Below the pieces are notes generated by a model. It made no database searches. It worked only from the letters and a program-made list of their open reading frames with translations, and was not told the DNA's origin. Shown here piece after piece: positions 46,295 through 54,350 of a stretch of 64,000 bases of DNA. Numbering within the stretch: position 1 is the first letter of the stretch; the number at the start of each line of letters is the position of its first letter. The stretch comes from Lutibacter sp. (GTDB lineage: Bacteria > Bacteroidota > Bacteroidia > Flavobacteriales > Flavobacteriaceae), in contig NVWM01000006.1 in assembly GCA_002733665.1 (NCBI GenBank), positions 1-64,000 of the forward strand, read 5' to 3'. The translations under genes were made by a program, and so were the position numbers.

Positions 46295-46302
46295 TATCTT
46301 TG
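46295..46302 (+). promoter_or_regulatory. Candidate -7 box of tyrS
   Basis: TATCTTTG matches TAnnTTTG, 18 nt before the ATG at 46321. Confidence 0.5.
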
Positions 46303-46320
46303 TACAAAATTATTTTTAGA

Positions 46321-47607
46321 ATGAAGAATTTTGTAGAAGAATTGAAATGGAGAGGCTTGTTACACGACATTATGCCTGGAACAGAAGAGCAACTCGCCAA
46401 AGAAAGAACAACTGCATATATTGGATTTGATCCAACTGCAGACTCTTTGCATATTGGTAGTTTGGTGCAAATATTCATCTTAAAACATTTTCAACTTTGC
46501 GGTCACAAACCAATCGCTTTACTTGGTGGAGCAACAGGAATGGTTGGTGATCCTTCAGGAAAATCTGCTGAACGTAATTTGTTAGACGAAGCGACATTAA
46601 ACCATAATATTGCAGGAGTAAAAGCGCAATTAGAGCGTTTTTTAGACTTTTCAGATGATGGAAACGGAGCAGAATTGGTTAACAATTACGATTGGATGAA
46701 AGAAATTTCATTGATTGATTTTGTACGTGATACAGGAAAACACATTACTGTAAACTACATGATGGCGAAAGATTCTGTAAAGAAAAGAATCAGTGGAGAA
46801 GGTTCTGAAGGAATGAGTTTTACAGAGTTTACATATCAATTATTTCAAGGATATGACTTCTATCATTTGTATAAAGAAAAAAACTGTTTGCTACAAATGG
46901 GAGGTTCTGATCAATGGGGAAATATCACCACAGGAACAGAATTGGTACGTAGAAAAGCGCAAGGAAAAGCCTACGCTATTACAGTGCCGCTTGTCACTAA
47001 AGCAGACGGAACAAAATTTGGAAAAACAGAAGGAGGAAACGTTTGGTTGGATGCTAAGAGAACTTCTCCTTATAAATTTTATCAATATTGGTTAAACTCT
47101 TCTGATGCTGATGCAGAGAAGTACATCAAAATATTTACATTTCTTGACAAAGAAACCATTGAAACTTTAATTGCAGAACATAAAGAAGCGCCTCACATGC
47201 GTGTTCTACAAAAGAAAATTGGTGAAGAAGTTACTACAATGACGCACGGGAAAGATGCGTATGAAAATGCTATAAAAGCCTCAAACATTTTGTTTGGAAA
47301 ATCTACTTCTGTAGATTTAAAGACATTGGATGAGCAAACTTTTCTAGATGTTTTTGACGGTGTGCCGCAAGCAGAAATAACAAAAGAACAGGTTGAAAAC
47401 GGATTTGAAATTGTACCAGCATTTGCAGATACTGGCTTTTTAAAATCTAACGGTGAAGTACGTAGAGCCTTGAAAGAAAACTCAATATCAGTAAATAAAA
47501 ACAAAGTAAAAGACGACTTTGTAATTACTTCAAATGATTTAATTGCTGATAAATATATACTCTTACAGCGAGGTAAAAAGAGTTATTTCTTATTGAAGGT
47601 TGTGTAG
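46321..47607 (+). CDS. tyrS: Tyrosyl-tRNA synthetase
   Basis: TyrRS charges tRNA-Tyr. I start at the ATG at 46321 ([20 protein letters not shown]), not at the TTG seven codons upstream, which overlaps the promoter box. The 428-residue class I enzyme shows the HIGH-type [24 protein letters not shown], the tyrosine-binding [13 protein letters not shown] and [10 protein letters not shown], and the KMSKS-type [10 protein letters not shown]-terminal S4 RNA-binding domain closes the protein ([20 protein letters not shown]). Length is normal. Confidence 0.97.
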   Translation: MKNFVEELKWRGLLHDIMPGTEEQLAKERTTAYIGFDPTADSLHIGSLVQIFILKHFQLCGHKPIALLGGATGMVGDPSGKSAERNLLDEATLNHNIAGVKAQLERFLDFSDDGNGAELVNNYDWMKEISLIDFVRDTGKHITVNYMMAKDSVKKRISGEGSEGMSFTEFTYQLFQGYDFYHLYKEKNCLLQMGGSDQWGNITTGTELVRRKAQGKAYAITVPLVTKADGTKFGKTEGGNVWLDAKRTSPYKFYQYWLNSSDADAEKYIKIFTFLDKETIETLIAEHKEAPHMRVLQKKIGEEVTTMTHGKDAYENAIKASNILFGKSTSVDLKTLDEQTFLDVFDGVPQAEITKEQVENGFEIVPAFADTGFLKSNGEVRRALKENSISVNKNKVKDDFVITSNDLIADKYILLQRGKKSYFLLKVV

Positions 47608-47677
47608 GTTCTCTTTTTTATATTGAGTTTACAATAAAAAATAGTTAACCTGTATTGGATAATTTTATGTATCGGTT

Positions 47678-47789
47678 TGTATAAGAATAGTAGCGGGTTT
47701 CGAGGGGCAAACCTTTCAATTTATCACTAAACTTTGTACAAAGATACTACCTTTGAATTTATCACTAAAGCCGCTATTGTTTTTATACA
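47678..47789. repeat. Structured palindromic repeat (112 bp) with 23-bp inverted ends and internal direct repeats
   Basis: The ends 47678-47700 and 47767-47789 are imperfect inverted repeats of 23 bp with about 19 matches (outer part TGTATAAG versus TTATACA; inner part TAGCGG versus CCGCTA). Inside are two 21-bp direct repeats differing at one base (47711-47731 and 47749-47769, core AATTTATCACTAAA). A perfect 12-bp palindrome, CTTTGTACAAAG, lies between them (47732-47743). The whole could fold into one long hairpin. It contains no coding frame. It resembles MITE-like or attC-like recombination elements, but canonical integron core sites were not found. Confidence 0.65.
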
Positions 47790-47813
47790 TTGTTAGCGTT
47801 TCGTTATTGATTT

Positions 47814-48407
47814 TCATTCGGTTATGTCATTTTTTAATTCCATAATGTCTGTCAGTTTTTGCATTTCGTTTTTAACACTTTTTCTTATTACAATAAAAAG
47901 GATTATCCCAATAATTACATACGAAATATCAATTAAAACTAAATTCCAAAATTCAATATATAAACTAAATTCAGGTGTAATTATATAAAAACCAATAGTG
48001 TATAAAGCAATAATTATTGGTGCTATAACTTTATGAATTGTTTTTCTAAACTGATGAAAATTGATTGTGTTTTCTGTTGTTTTTAAAGTGTTGTCAATAT
48101 TATTTATTTGTTTTGCTTTATAAATACTAATTATTTCAATTAAAATTCTAAACAATAATCCTGAAATCATTAATCCAACACCAATTCTACTTAAAGTTTC
48201 TTTGACTGGTGCTACATAATAAAAAAACAATGAAATGATGATAAATGTTACTAATAAAATTGTAATTGTTCCATAATAGAAAAAATAATTCTCTTTCTCT
48301 TTTTCCTTTATTTTACTGTACAAAACATCTAAACTATCGTTAGAAAGTTCAATCTCCTTTTTGCTGCCTTCCCATTTGTTCTGAAGTTTATTAAATTCGC
48401 TATTCAT
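47814..48407 (-). CDS. Four-helix membrane protein, possible anti-sigma or sensor
   Basis: I start at the ATG at 48405-48407 (MNSEFNKLQNKWEGSKKEIE). An upstream in-frame start would lie deeper inside the sigma gene. The 197-residue product has a soluble, charged N-terminal region of ~40 residues and four hydrophobic helices: a first near ITILLVTFIIISLFFYY, then IGVGLMISGLLFRILIEII, VIAPIIIALYTIGFYII and LIDISYVIIGIILFIVI. It overlaps the end of the ECF sigma gene by 8 bp, the classical arrangement for a membrane anti-sigma factor. No zinc anti-sigma motif or named domain is recognised, so this role is inference from position only. Confidence 0.7.
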   Translation of the reverse strand: MNSEFNKLQNKWEGSKKEIELSNDSLDVLYSKIKEKEKENYFFYYGTITILLVTFIIISLFFYYVAPVKETLSRIGVGLMISGLLFRILIEIISIYKAKQINNIDNTLKTTENTINFHQFRKTIHKVIAPIIIALYTIGFYIITPEFSLYIEFWNLVLIDISYVIIGIILFIVIRKSVKNEMQKLTDIMELKNDITE

Positions 48408-48906
48408 TATTATTGTTTTTTGAAATTGTTTCAAGACGTTTTTTAATTCTATGAATTTTAACTCTCACATTCATAGGTTTTATTCCAATAATTTCAGAAA
48501 TACTATCATAATCTTGATTTTCTAAAACCATCATAATTATTAATCTGTCTATTTTTTTTAGTTGTCCAATTGCATTATATAATCTCTGAATATTCGGATT
48601 TGTTACGTTTTCATTATTTGCAACAGATGTTTGGTTTTCGATTTCCAAAATAGGATATGTTCTTTCTTTTTTCTCCTTTTTTATATACTGCAAACAAGTG
48701 TTTACTGTTATTCTATATATCCAAGTTTTGTAGGTTGACGCTCCTTTAAATTTCTCTAAATTATTCCAAACACTAATAAACACTTCTTGTAATAAGTCAT
48801 TTGCTATGTCGTTATCTCCTTTAACAAAACCTAAGCACATTTGTAGAACCATTGATTCGTGCTGGTGATAAATTGTTTCAAAAAGTTTAGTTCTACTTTT
48901 TTTCAT
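48400..48906 (-). CDS. ECF-type RNA polymerase sigma factor
   Basis: The 168-residue protein has region 2 (YHQHESMVLQMCLGFVKGDNDIANDLLQEVFISVWNNLEKFKG, then STYKTWIYRITVNTCLQYIKK) and region 4 (IGQLKKIDRLIIMMVLENQDYDSISEIIGIKPMNVRVKIHRIKKRL). This is the two-domain layout of extracytoplasmic-function sigma factors, which direct RNA polymerase to a small regulon after a signal. It overlaps the hydrolase gene upstream by 14 bp and the membrane protein gene downstream by 8 bp, so all three are one operon. It is distinct from the second ECF factor at 52031. Confidence 0.92.
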   Translation of the reverse strand: MKKSRTKLFETIYHQHESMVLQMCLGFVKGDNDIANDLLQEVFISVWNNLEKFKGASTYKTWIYRITVNTCLQYIKKEKKERTYPILEIENQTSVANNENVTNPNIQRLYNAIGQLKKIDRLIIMMVLENQDYDSISEIIGIKPMNVRVKIHRIKKRLETISKNNNNE

Positions 48907-49780
48907 TGACTAAAAAATCATTTACAGTTTCATAAAACCATTTTGGTTGGTCAAACATTACAAAATGCTTACTATTGGATGCCATAACAATCTTTTTATT
49001 TGTCAGGTTCGAATATTGATTTTCATAGTTTTCCTTTGCTATTTTAACGTCAGGAAAAGAAGCCCCAATTATTAAAGTTTCACACTTTGTTTTGCTTAAA
49101 ACATTTCTTAAATCGAGTTTTAATAAATCTGTATATCCATAAACCCAAGTTTTTCGGTCTGCTTCTAATATCCAATTTGTTAAAGTCTCAACTTTCTCTT
49201 TATTTAATGTCATATTTGATGCCATCATTGACGCCATACCTTTGAATTGTTGCTCATCCATTTCAAGTATTTTTTTATTGTATGGACTTTCATAGAATAA
49301 ACTTTCTGCTGGAACATTAGGCATCATTACTTCACGCATACAAGGTAATGCTTCAACTATTACAATTTTTGAAATCTTATCTGGTAATTCAGACGCTATA
49401 TCAATAGCCAAATTTCCGCCCATACTGTGTCCAATTATTATTATTTCATTTAGATTATTTTCTTTTATGTATTTGATAATTGAACTTTTGATAGTATTAT
49501 ACCAAGGCATTTCTATTGGCTTGTTTCCATTAAACCCTGCATATGAAATGAGATAAGATTTTCTATTTAGAGTTATGTTTTCAGTTGTTTCTTTCCATAT
49601 TGAACCTGGAACTGTAAAACCTGGAAGATAAAATATTGGTTTTCCTTTTCCAATCGTTTCTATTTTGATTGGTTGGGATTGTTGTGATTCAACTGTAGTT
49701 GTTTTGTTTTTTGAAACTGAACAATTTGTTACTGCTATAGCAATAAAAAGTGTAAGAATAATTTTAATCAATTTTGTCAT
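48893..49780 (-). CDS. Alpha/beta hydrolase lipoprotein
   Basis: The 295-residue protein has a signal sequence with a lipobox-like end (IAVTNC, Cys20), so it should be a periplasmic or surface lipoprotein. The alpha/beta hydrolase core shows PIFYLPGFTVPGSIWKET, the nucleophile elbow IIIGHSMGGNLAID with the GHSMGG Ser, an acid region at LIIGASFPDVKIAKENY, and a late His in ASNSKHFVMFDQPKWF. Substrate unknown; the lid region with MMPNVPAESLFYESPYN resembles bacterial esterases. It is the first gene of the operon with the ECF sigma factor and the membrane protein. No -7 box was seen close upstream. Confidence 0.88.
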   Translation of the reverse strand: MTKLIKIILTLFIAIAVTNCSVSKNKTTTVESQQSQPIKIETIGKGKPIFYLPGFTVPGSIWKETTENITLNRKSYLISYAGFNGNKPIEMPWYNTIKSSIIKYIKENNLNEIIIIGHSMGGNLAIDIASELPDKISKIVIVEALPCMREVMMPNVPAESLFYESPYNKKILEMDEQQFKGMASMMASNMTLNKEKVETLTNWILEADRKTWVYGYTDLLKLDLRNVLSKTKCETLIIGASFPDVKIAKENYENQYSNLTNKKIVMASNSKHFVMFDQPKWFYETVNDFLVNEKK

Positions 49781-49927
49781 AATACTATTGTTTTTTTAAT
49801 TGTTTGTATTCCTTTGATTAAAAAAAATAGTATTTGTTACACTTTGGAAATGTTTTCGATTTTTTCTTATTCTAGTTGTCTTTGTTCTAATGAACGCTAA
49901 TGGTTAAGATAATGTTTCGTTTTAATG

Positions 49928-49953
49928 AACTTTATCGTACGATAGGTAAAGTT
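49928..49953. repeat. Inverted repeat around a TATCGTACGATA palindrome
   Basis: TATCGTACGATA (49933-49944) is a perfect 12-bp palindrome inside the longer arms AACTTTA and TAAAGTT. It sits in the gene-free 249 bp between the hydrolase gene and lspA. An AACGCTAA at 49893-49900 is inverted relative to a TTAGCGTT at 47793-47800 on the other side of the three-gene block. Confidence 0.4.
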
Positions 49954-50029
49954 AGTCGAAAAAAATGACAAAGTCAAGTGTCGTTATTGAATTCATAAAT
50001 TAAAGTCACGAAAGTCAGAATTTTCAAAA

Positions 50030-50527
50030 CTAACTTGAAACTTTTTTCTTATTATAATTTATAATTAAGTCTACAATAACCAAGAACATGCCTAAAACGA
50101 CCAGAATATCTGCAACATTAAATATAATCGTTTTATTTACTCCTATGTTTAATTTAATAAAATCGGTTACCGATCTATAAAGCATTCGGTCTAAAATATT
50201 TCCAAATGCGCCTCCAATTACAAGTGCAGTTCCTATTATAGTTAACTTAGAAAATTCTGTATCAGTAACAATCATTCTAAATAAAAATAAGAGGATTGAA
50301 ATCGGAATCAACTGTAAATAAAATATTTTTAAAAATAAAGGTGAATCAACCCCTAAACCAAAAGCAGCACCATTATTTTCAACATTTGTAAAGGCCAAAT
50401 TATCTTTTAAGATATGTATAATTTCATTATCATTTATGTTGTTTCTAGCAACGCTTTTAGAAACTTGGTCACAACCAATACTAAAAAGCACTACTAAAAC
50501 TATTAAAATAATTCTTTTATTCTTCAT
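50030..50527 (-). CDS. lspA: Lipoprotein signal peptidase (signal peptidase II)
   Basis: LspA cleaves the signal peptide of prolipoproteins in the inner membrane. The 165-residue protein has four hydrophobic helices, GCDQVSKSVARN at the start (conserved DQxxK), and NNGAAFGLG (NxGAAF). The two catalytic aspartates occur in NILDRMLYRSVTDFI and FNVADILVVLG. It begins 4 nt after the LuxE-like gene on the same strand. Confidence 0.96.
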   Translation of the reverse strand: MKNKRIILIVLVVLFSIGCDQVSKSVARNNINDNEIIHILKDNLAFTNVENNGAAFGLGVDSPLFLKIFYLQLIPISILLFLFRMIVTDTEFSKLTIIGTALVIGGAFGNILDRMLYRSVTDFIKLNIGVNKTIIFNVADILVVLGMFLVIVDLIINYNKKKVSS

Positions 50528-50531
50528 TTTT

Positions 50532-51515
50532 CTAGTTAATCAACAAATTACAACCTCTAATATCAGAATTATCGAAACGCCCCAAAATCTCAAAAGTATT
50601 ATCCGTTAGTTTTTTACCTAAATCTTGTGTTGCTATAAAACTACAAGAGTTGATATTGACTAAGTCAATTATATTAATTCCTCCTGTTTTACCGTTTGGT
50701 AACAATGTAAGTGCATCTTCAGTATCTCGCACCAATATTTCCATCCAATTTGGAGTTTCAAATATGCCATTTCCTTTTGAATATGCTTGACTCAACAGTT
50801 CTGTCATTCCGTATTCTGAATGTATTTCACTAACTCCAAATCCTTTACATAAAATAGTATGTAACTCCTCGCGAATCATCTCTTTTCGTCTTCCTTTCAT
50901 TCCGCCAGTTTCCATAATGATGACACCCTTTAAATCAAATTGTTGGCTTTCGACCAAATCTAACAATGCATAAGAAACACCCAAAATAAGTAGTTTTTTA
51001 TCGTTTTTTGAGTGATTTTGAATGATTTTAGTTAATTTTTTAGTGTTTTTTAGAAAAAAACCACTTTCCGAGTTTTTACTTTTTTTGATTAAATCATCAA
51101 CCATATAAATTAATGATGAGCCATTTCGTTCTAAATAACTTGGTAATAATGCTAAGACAGTATAATCTTCAATATTGCCATAAAAGTGTTGAAATCCTTT
51201 GCGATAACTATCTTCATACAGCAAAACATCAGTCACAAAATGCTGACTTTGGATTCCTCCAGTTCCACTACTTAAAAAAGTTTGTTGAATTGGGTTCTGA
51301 TTGGCAACAATTTGATGAGTTTTAAAAAACTGAATTGGTAAAAAAGGAATATCAGTAAGTGATTTTACAGCATTAACATCAACTTTTAAAAAAGAAATAA
51401 AATCAGCATAAGCAGCACAATTTTTTGCTTGAAATTGAAAAATCTTAAGAGCCTTTTTTTCAAATTCTTTGCTATTGTTGATCGTGAAAATGCTATTTTG
51501 CTTACTATCAGTCAT
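50532..51515 (-). CDS. LuxE-like acyl-protein synthetase family protein
   Basis: I start at the ATG at 51513-51515 (MTDSKQNSIFTINNSKEFEK); an in-frame start 11 codons upstream lies across a -7 box. The 327-residue protein is an adenylate-forming-type enzyme with a phosphate-binding loop FLSSGTGGIQSQH, GVIIMETGGMKGRRKEMIREEL and SEYGMTELLSQAY, as in LuxE and related acyl-activating proteins. Such proteins activate acyl or amino acyl groups with ATP. No lux genes are nearby, so bioluminescence is not implied. The frequent flavobacterial pairing with lspA hints at a lipid or envelope role. The next gene, lspA, is 4 nt away. Confidence 0.85.
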   Translation of the reverse strand: MTDSKQNSIFTINNSKEFEKKALKIFQFQAKNCAAYADFISFLKVDVNAVKSLTDIPFLPIQFFKTHQIVANQNPIQQTFLSSGTGGIQSQHFVTDVLLYEDSYRKGFQHFYGNIEDYTVLALLPSYLERNGSSLIYMVDDLIKKSKNSESGFFLKNTKKLTKIIQNHSKNDKKLLILGVSYALLDLVESQQFDLKGVIIMETGGMKGRRKEMIREELHTILCKGFGVSEIHSEYGMTELLSQAYSKGNGIFETPNWMEILVRDTEDALTLLPNGKTGGINIIDLVNINSCSFIATQDLGKKLTDNTFEILGRFDNSDIRGCNLLIN

Positions 51516-51524
51516 AAATGAATG

Positions 51525-51532
51525 CAAAAATA
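51525..51532 (-). promoter_or_regulatory. Candidate -7 box of the LuxE-like/lspA operon
   Basis: The minus strand reads TATTTTTG, nine bases before the ATG at 51515. Confidence 0.45.
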
Positions 51533-51607
51533 GTGTAATTTTACGCAACCTTTTGTGCTTTTTAGCATCATTATACTACATAAAAACCTCAAAAAAATAT
51601 TTAAAAA

Positions 51608-52015
51608 ATGAAACGATACTTTTTAATCTTATTAGTCATTATTTCTATCAGTGCTTGTTCACCATCGAGTAATGACGATATCAATCAGCATTTTGAATAT
51701 GTACCAATAACAAGCGTTGAAATGCCAAGTGAATTTACATTAGGTCAAACATATCAAATTAAAGTAAGTTATGTTTTACCAAATGGGTGCTATAGATTTT
51801 ATAATCACGATTATGTATATGAGAATACTTCAAGGTTAATAGGCGCGATTGCCATTGTCAATAACGATGCTACATGTACGCAAGCAGCAATTGAAGGCGA
51901 ATTCACAATAAACGTAATAGCAAGACAAAACGAACCTTACATATTTATGTTTTGGGAAGGAAGAGATAACCAAGGAATTGATCAATATTTGATTATTGAG
52001 GTTCCAGTAATATAA
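51608..52015 (+). CDS. Uncharacterised lipoprotein upstream of an ECF sigma gene
   Basis: The 135-residue product has a lipobox (IISISAC, Cys17) followed by SPSSNDD, typical of a Bacteroidota lipoprotein with an acidic export-like patch. The rest reads as a single beta-sandwich (VEMPSEFTLGQTYQIKVSYVLPNGCYRFYNHDY ... EGEFTINVIARQNEPYIFMFWEG) with two cysteines that could pair. I do not recognise a named family. It lies 15 nt before an ECF sigma gene and probably shares its transcript. Confidence 0.8.
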   Translation: MKRYFLILLVIISISACSPSSNDDINQHFEYVPITSVEMPSEFTLGQTYQIKVSYVLPNGCYRFYNHDYVYENTSRLIGAIAIVNNDATCTQAAIEGEFTINVIARQNEPYIFMFWEGRDNQGIDQYLIIEVPVI

Positions 52016-52030
52016 ATAAACCAACGAAAC

Positions 52031-52573
52031 ATGGGTTTAAAAAAACTCATACAAAGGTGTGCTAAAAATGACCGCAAAGCACAAGCCGAAGTTTACCAAC
52101 TATTCTCTGGTAAACTGTTCGCTTTATGTCTTAAATATTCTAAAAATTATGCTGAAGCTCAAGATAACTTACAAGATGGCTTTATTACAATATTTAATAA
52201 AATAGGGCAGTACAATCACAAAGGTTCTTTTGAAGGTTGGATGAAACGAATTGTAATAAATACTGCATTACAAAAGTATAGAACTAAAAGTATGCTAAGC
52301 CTTGTAACAGAAGAAATTCCTGACGAAATTATAGTCGAAATAGATGAAGAAACCGTTTCCCTTGATTTTTTATTAAGTATTATACAAGAACTTCCTGATA
52401 GATATAGAATGGTTTTTAACCTCTATGTTTTAGATGGATATTCTCATAAAGAAGTCGCAAACAAATTAACGATTACCGAGGGTACTTCAAAATCAAACTT
52501 ATCAAGGGCACGATTAATTTTAAGAGAAAAATTAAATGAAGAGGAGCAAACCAGTATAAAAATGCAAAATTAA
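52031..52573 (+). CDS. ECF-type RNA polymerase sigma factor
   Basis: The 180-residue protein has region 2 (VYQLFSGKLFALCLKYSKNYAEAQDNLQDGFITIFNKI, then GSFEGWMKRIVINTALQKYR) and region 4 (LSIIQELPDRYRMVFNLYVLDGYSHKEVANKLTITEGTSKSNLSRARLILREKL). It is an extracytoplasmic-function sigma factor of the type common in Bacteroidota. The gene sits between a lipoprotein gene (15 nt upstream) and an anti-sigma-like barrel gene (4 nt downstream), so the three probably form one signalling unit. Confidence 0.93.
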   Translation: MGLKKLIQRCAKNDRKAQAEVYQLFSGKLFALCLKYSKNYAEAQDNLQDGFITIFNKIGQYNHKGSFEGWMKRIVINTALQKYRTKSMLSLVTEEIPDEIIVEIDEETVSLDFLLSIIQELPDRYRMVFNLYVLDGYSHKEVANKLTITEGTSKSNLSRARLILREKLNEEEQTSIKMQN

Positions 52574-52577
52574 AGTA

Positions 52578-54230
52578 ATGAAAACTAATAAAAATATAGA
52601 TCGTTTATTTCAAGAAAAACTCAAAGATTTTGAAGTTTCTCCTCCAGATAATGTTTGGAAAGGTATTGAACGTAATCTCAAAAACAGCAAGCCTAAATCG
52701 TTAATTCCATTATGGATGAGTATTGGTAGTGTTGCAGCTATTTTAATACTCCTGACTATTGGAGGTATAAATTATTTTAATTCACAATCTTCTGACATCA
52801 ATAATGACAATACTATTGTTATCGATTCAGATAACGAGAGTGCCCCTAAAATCAATAAAGAAATCCTTAAAAAGGATATTTTAAATTCAACTGAAAACGA
52901 GTCTTTAATCACTGAGGTAGAAAATGACGATAACAAAGATGGTATTAGAACTAAAGTAATACTATCTGATAAACAACAGCAAGAGAACACTCAACTAGCA
53001 AATTCTAAAAAGAATCAACAAAAAAATACTCAAAATACTGTTACAGCAATTGAGCTTAAAAATAATTTAAACGAATCAAATACTGAAATTGCAACTAATA
53101 ATAATTCTTTAAAACAAAACGATTATCCATTAAACAAAAATAAATCTAAAGACAATTTAAACAGTAATACAAAAAGCACAAACGATTACAGTGTTACTAC
53201 AACAACAGATAATACTGGCTTAAAAAATACTGACGACTCAGTATCATCACAACCTGATAAAATTGCAGGAAATATCGCTAATCAAAACGCTAATTCATCA
53301 CAATCAAATAAAATTACGGGAAATATTGCTAAAGAAAGTGTTAATAAGAACTTGACAGAACTAAAAGACAAATTGCTAGATGAAAAAATTGATTTAAACA
53401 AAGCTGCCGAAACTGAAAACACTTTAGCAAAATTAGAAATAGAAGCAGAAAAGTTAGAGTCCTTAGAAAATATTCTAACTGAAAATGTTGAGGAAGAAAA
53501 AGAAGTAGATGAGAATACTAAAAAATGGTCTGTAGCTTCTGTATTTGCTCCAATAGCATATAATTCTTTTAATACTAAAGGATCTCCTTTAGATCTTAAA
53601 TTTGAAAACAGTCCTAAGCAAGGAAGTAAAACAATGTCATATGGAGTGAAGGTTGGTTATAGAATAAATAAAAAATTAAGTTTACAATCTGGAATTACAA
53701 TGGTAGATGTCGGTTATAAAATTGGAGATGTTTTTATAAGTCCTAGTCAACAAGGACTTCAAAGGTTAACGAATGTAAATTATTCTAGTGCAGCAAATAT
53801 ATTAAATGTACAGGCTGGAGATATTTTAAATAATATACAATTAGAGACTACTTCTTCAGTTCCTATAAAAGGTGTTTTAAATCAAGTATTTGGTTATATA
53901 GAAATTCCGTTAGAATTAAAGTACAAACTTAATAATAGTCAAAAAATAGGTGTAAATCTTATTGGAGGTTTTAGCACGTTGATTTTAAATAAAAACGAAG
54001 TGTTTGTTGAAACTTCGGAATTTTCATCTAACCTTGGAGAAGCAAATAACTTAAATAATGTCAATTTTAGCGGAAACCTTGGAATTGACTTAGATTATAA
54101 AATAAATAAGAATCTTTACTTCAATGTCGCTCCTATGTTAAAAATACATACAAGTACATTTTCAAAAAATGCTGATAATTTCAAACCTTATATTCTAGGA
54201 GTTTATACGGGTTTAAACTATAAGTTTTAG
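52578..54230 (+). CDS. Anti-sigma-like N-terminus fused to an outer membrane beta-barrel
   Basis: The first ~45 residues (MKTNKNIDRLFQEKLKDFEV ... SPPDNVWKGIERNLK) resemble the cytoplasmic part of Bacteroidota anti-sigma proteins. One hydrophobic segment follows (IPLWMSIGSVAAILILLTIGGINYF, ~50-73) and then ~200 residues of Asn/Ser/Lys-rich low-complexity linker and a Glu/Leu coiled stretch. The last ~220 residues (WSVASVFAPIAYNSF onward, ending YILGVYTGLNYKF) look like an outer membrane beta-barrel of the porin type. The single 550-residue chain could span from cytoplasm to outer membrane. It lies 4 nt after the ECF sigma gene and is its likely partner. Confidence 0.8.
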   Translation: MKTNKNIDRLFQEKLKDFEVSPPDNVWKGIERNLKNSKPKSLIPLWMSIGSVAAILILLTIGGINYFNSQSSDINNDNTIVIDSDNESAPKINKEILKKDILNSTENESLITEVENDDNKDGIRTKVILSDKQQQENTQLANSKKNQQKNTQNTVTAIELKNNLNESNTEIATNNNSLKQNDYPLNKNKSKDNLNSNTKSTNDYSVTTTTDNTGLKNTDDSVSSQPDKIAGNIANQNANSSQSNKITGNIAKESVNKNLTELKDKLLDEKIDLNKAAETENTLAKLEIEAEKLESLENILTENVEEEKEVDENTKKWSVASVFAPIAYNSFNTKGSPLDLKFENSPKQGSKTMSYGVKVGYRINKKLSLQSGITMVDVGYKIGDVFISPSQQGLQRLTNVNYSSAANILNVQAGDILNNIQLETTSSVPIKGVLNQVFGYIEIPLELKYKLNNSQKIGVNLIGGFSTLILNKNEVFVETSEFSSNLGEANNLNNVNFSGNLGIDLDYKINKNLYFNVAPMLKIHTSTFSKNADNFKPYILGVYTGLNYKF

Positions 54231-54265
54231 TTGGTTAGTTTGTTTGGCTGGTTACCAAACATTAA

Positions 54266-54300
54266 AAAATCCGTCTATGAAAATAGACGGATTTTCTTTT
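54266..54300 (+). terminator. Terminator after the anti-sigma-barrel gene
   Basis: AAAATCCGTCTAT pairs with ATAGACGGATTTT around a GAAA tetraloop and is followed by T-rich sequence. Confidence 0.9.
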
Positions 54301-54309
54301 ATAAATTCA

Positions 54310-54317
54310 TACCTTTG
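54310..54317 (+). promoter_or_regulatory. Candidate -7 box of the aldehyde dehydrogenase gene
   Basis: TACCTTTG matches TAnnTTTG, 33 nt before the ATG at 54351. Confidence 0.5.
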
Positions 54318-54350
54318 TCAAAAATTATTAATATTTAAATTCTATAGAAT

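Noticed and set aside
47678-47800. Canonical integron attC site
   Set aside because: The outer sequences (GTTAGCG on the right, no RYYYAAC on the left) do not match the integron core sites, and no integron integrase gene is in the window.
50532-51515. Bioluminescence (lux) gene
   Set aside because: The LuxE-like gene stands alone beside lspA; luxA, luxB, luxC or luxD are absent.
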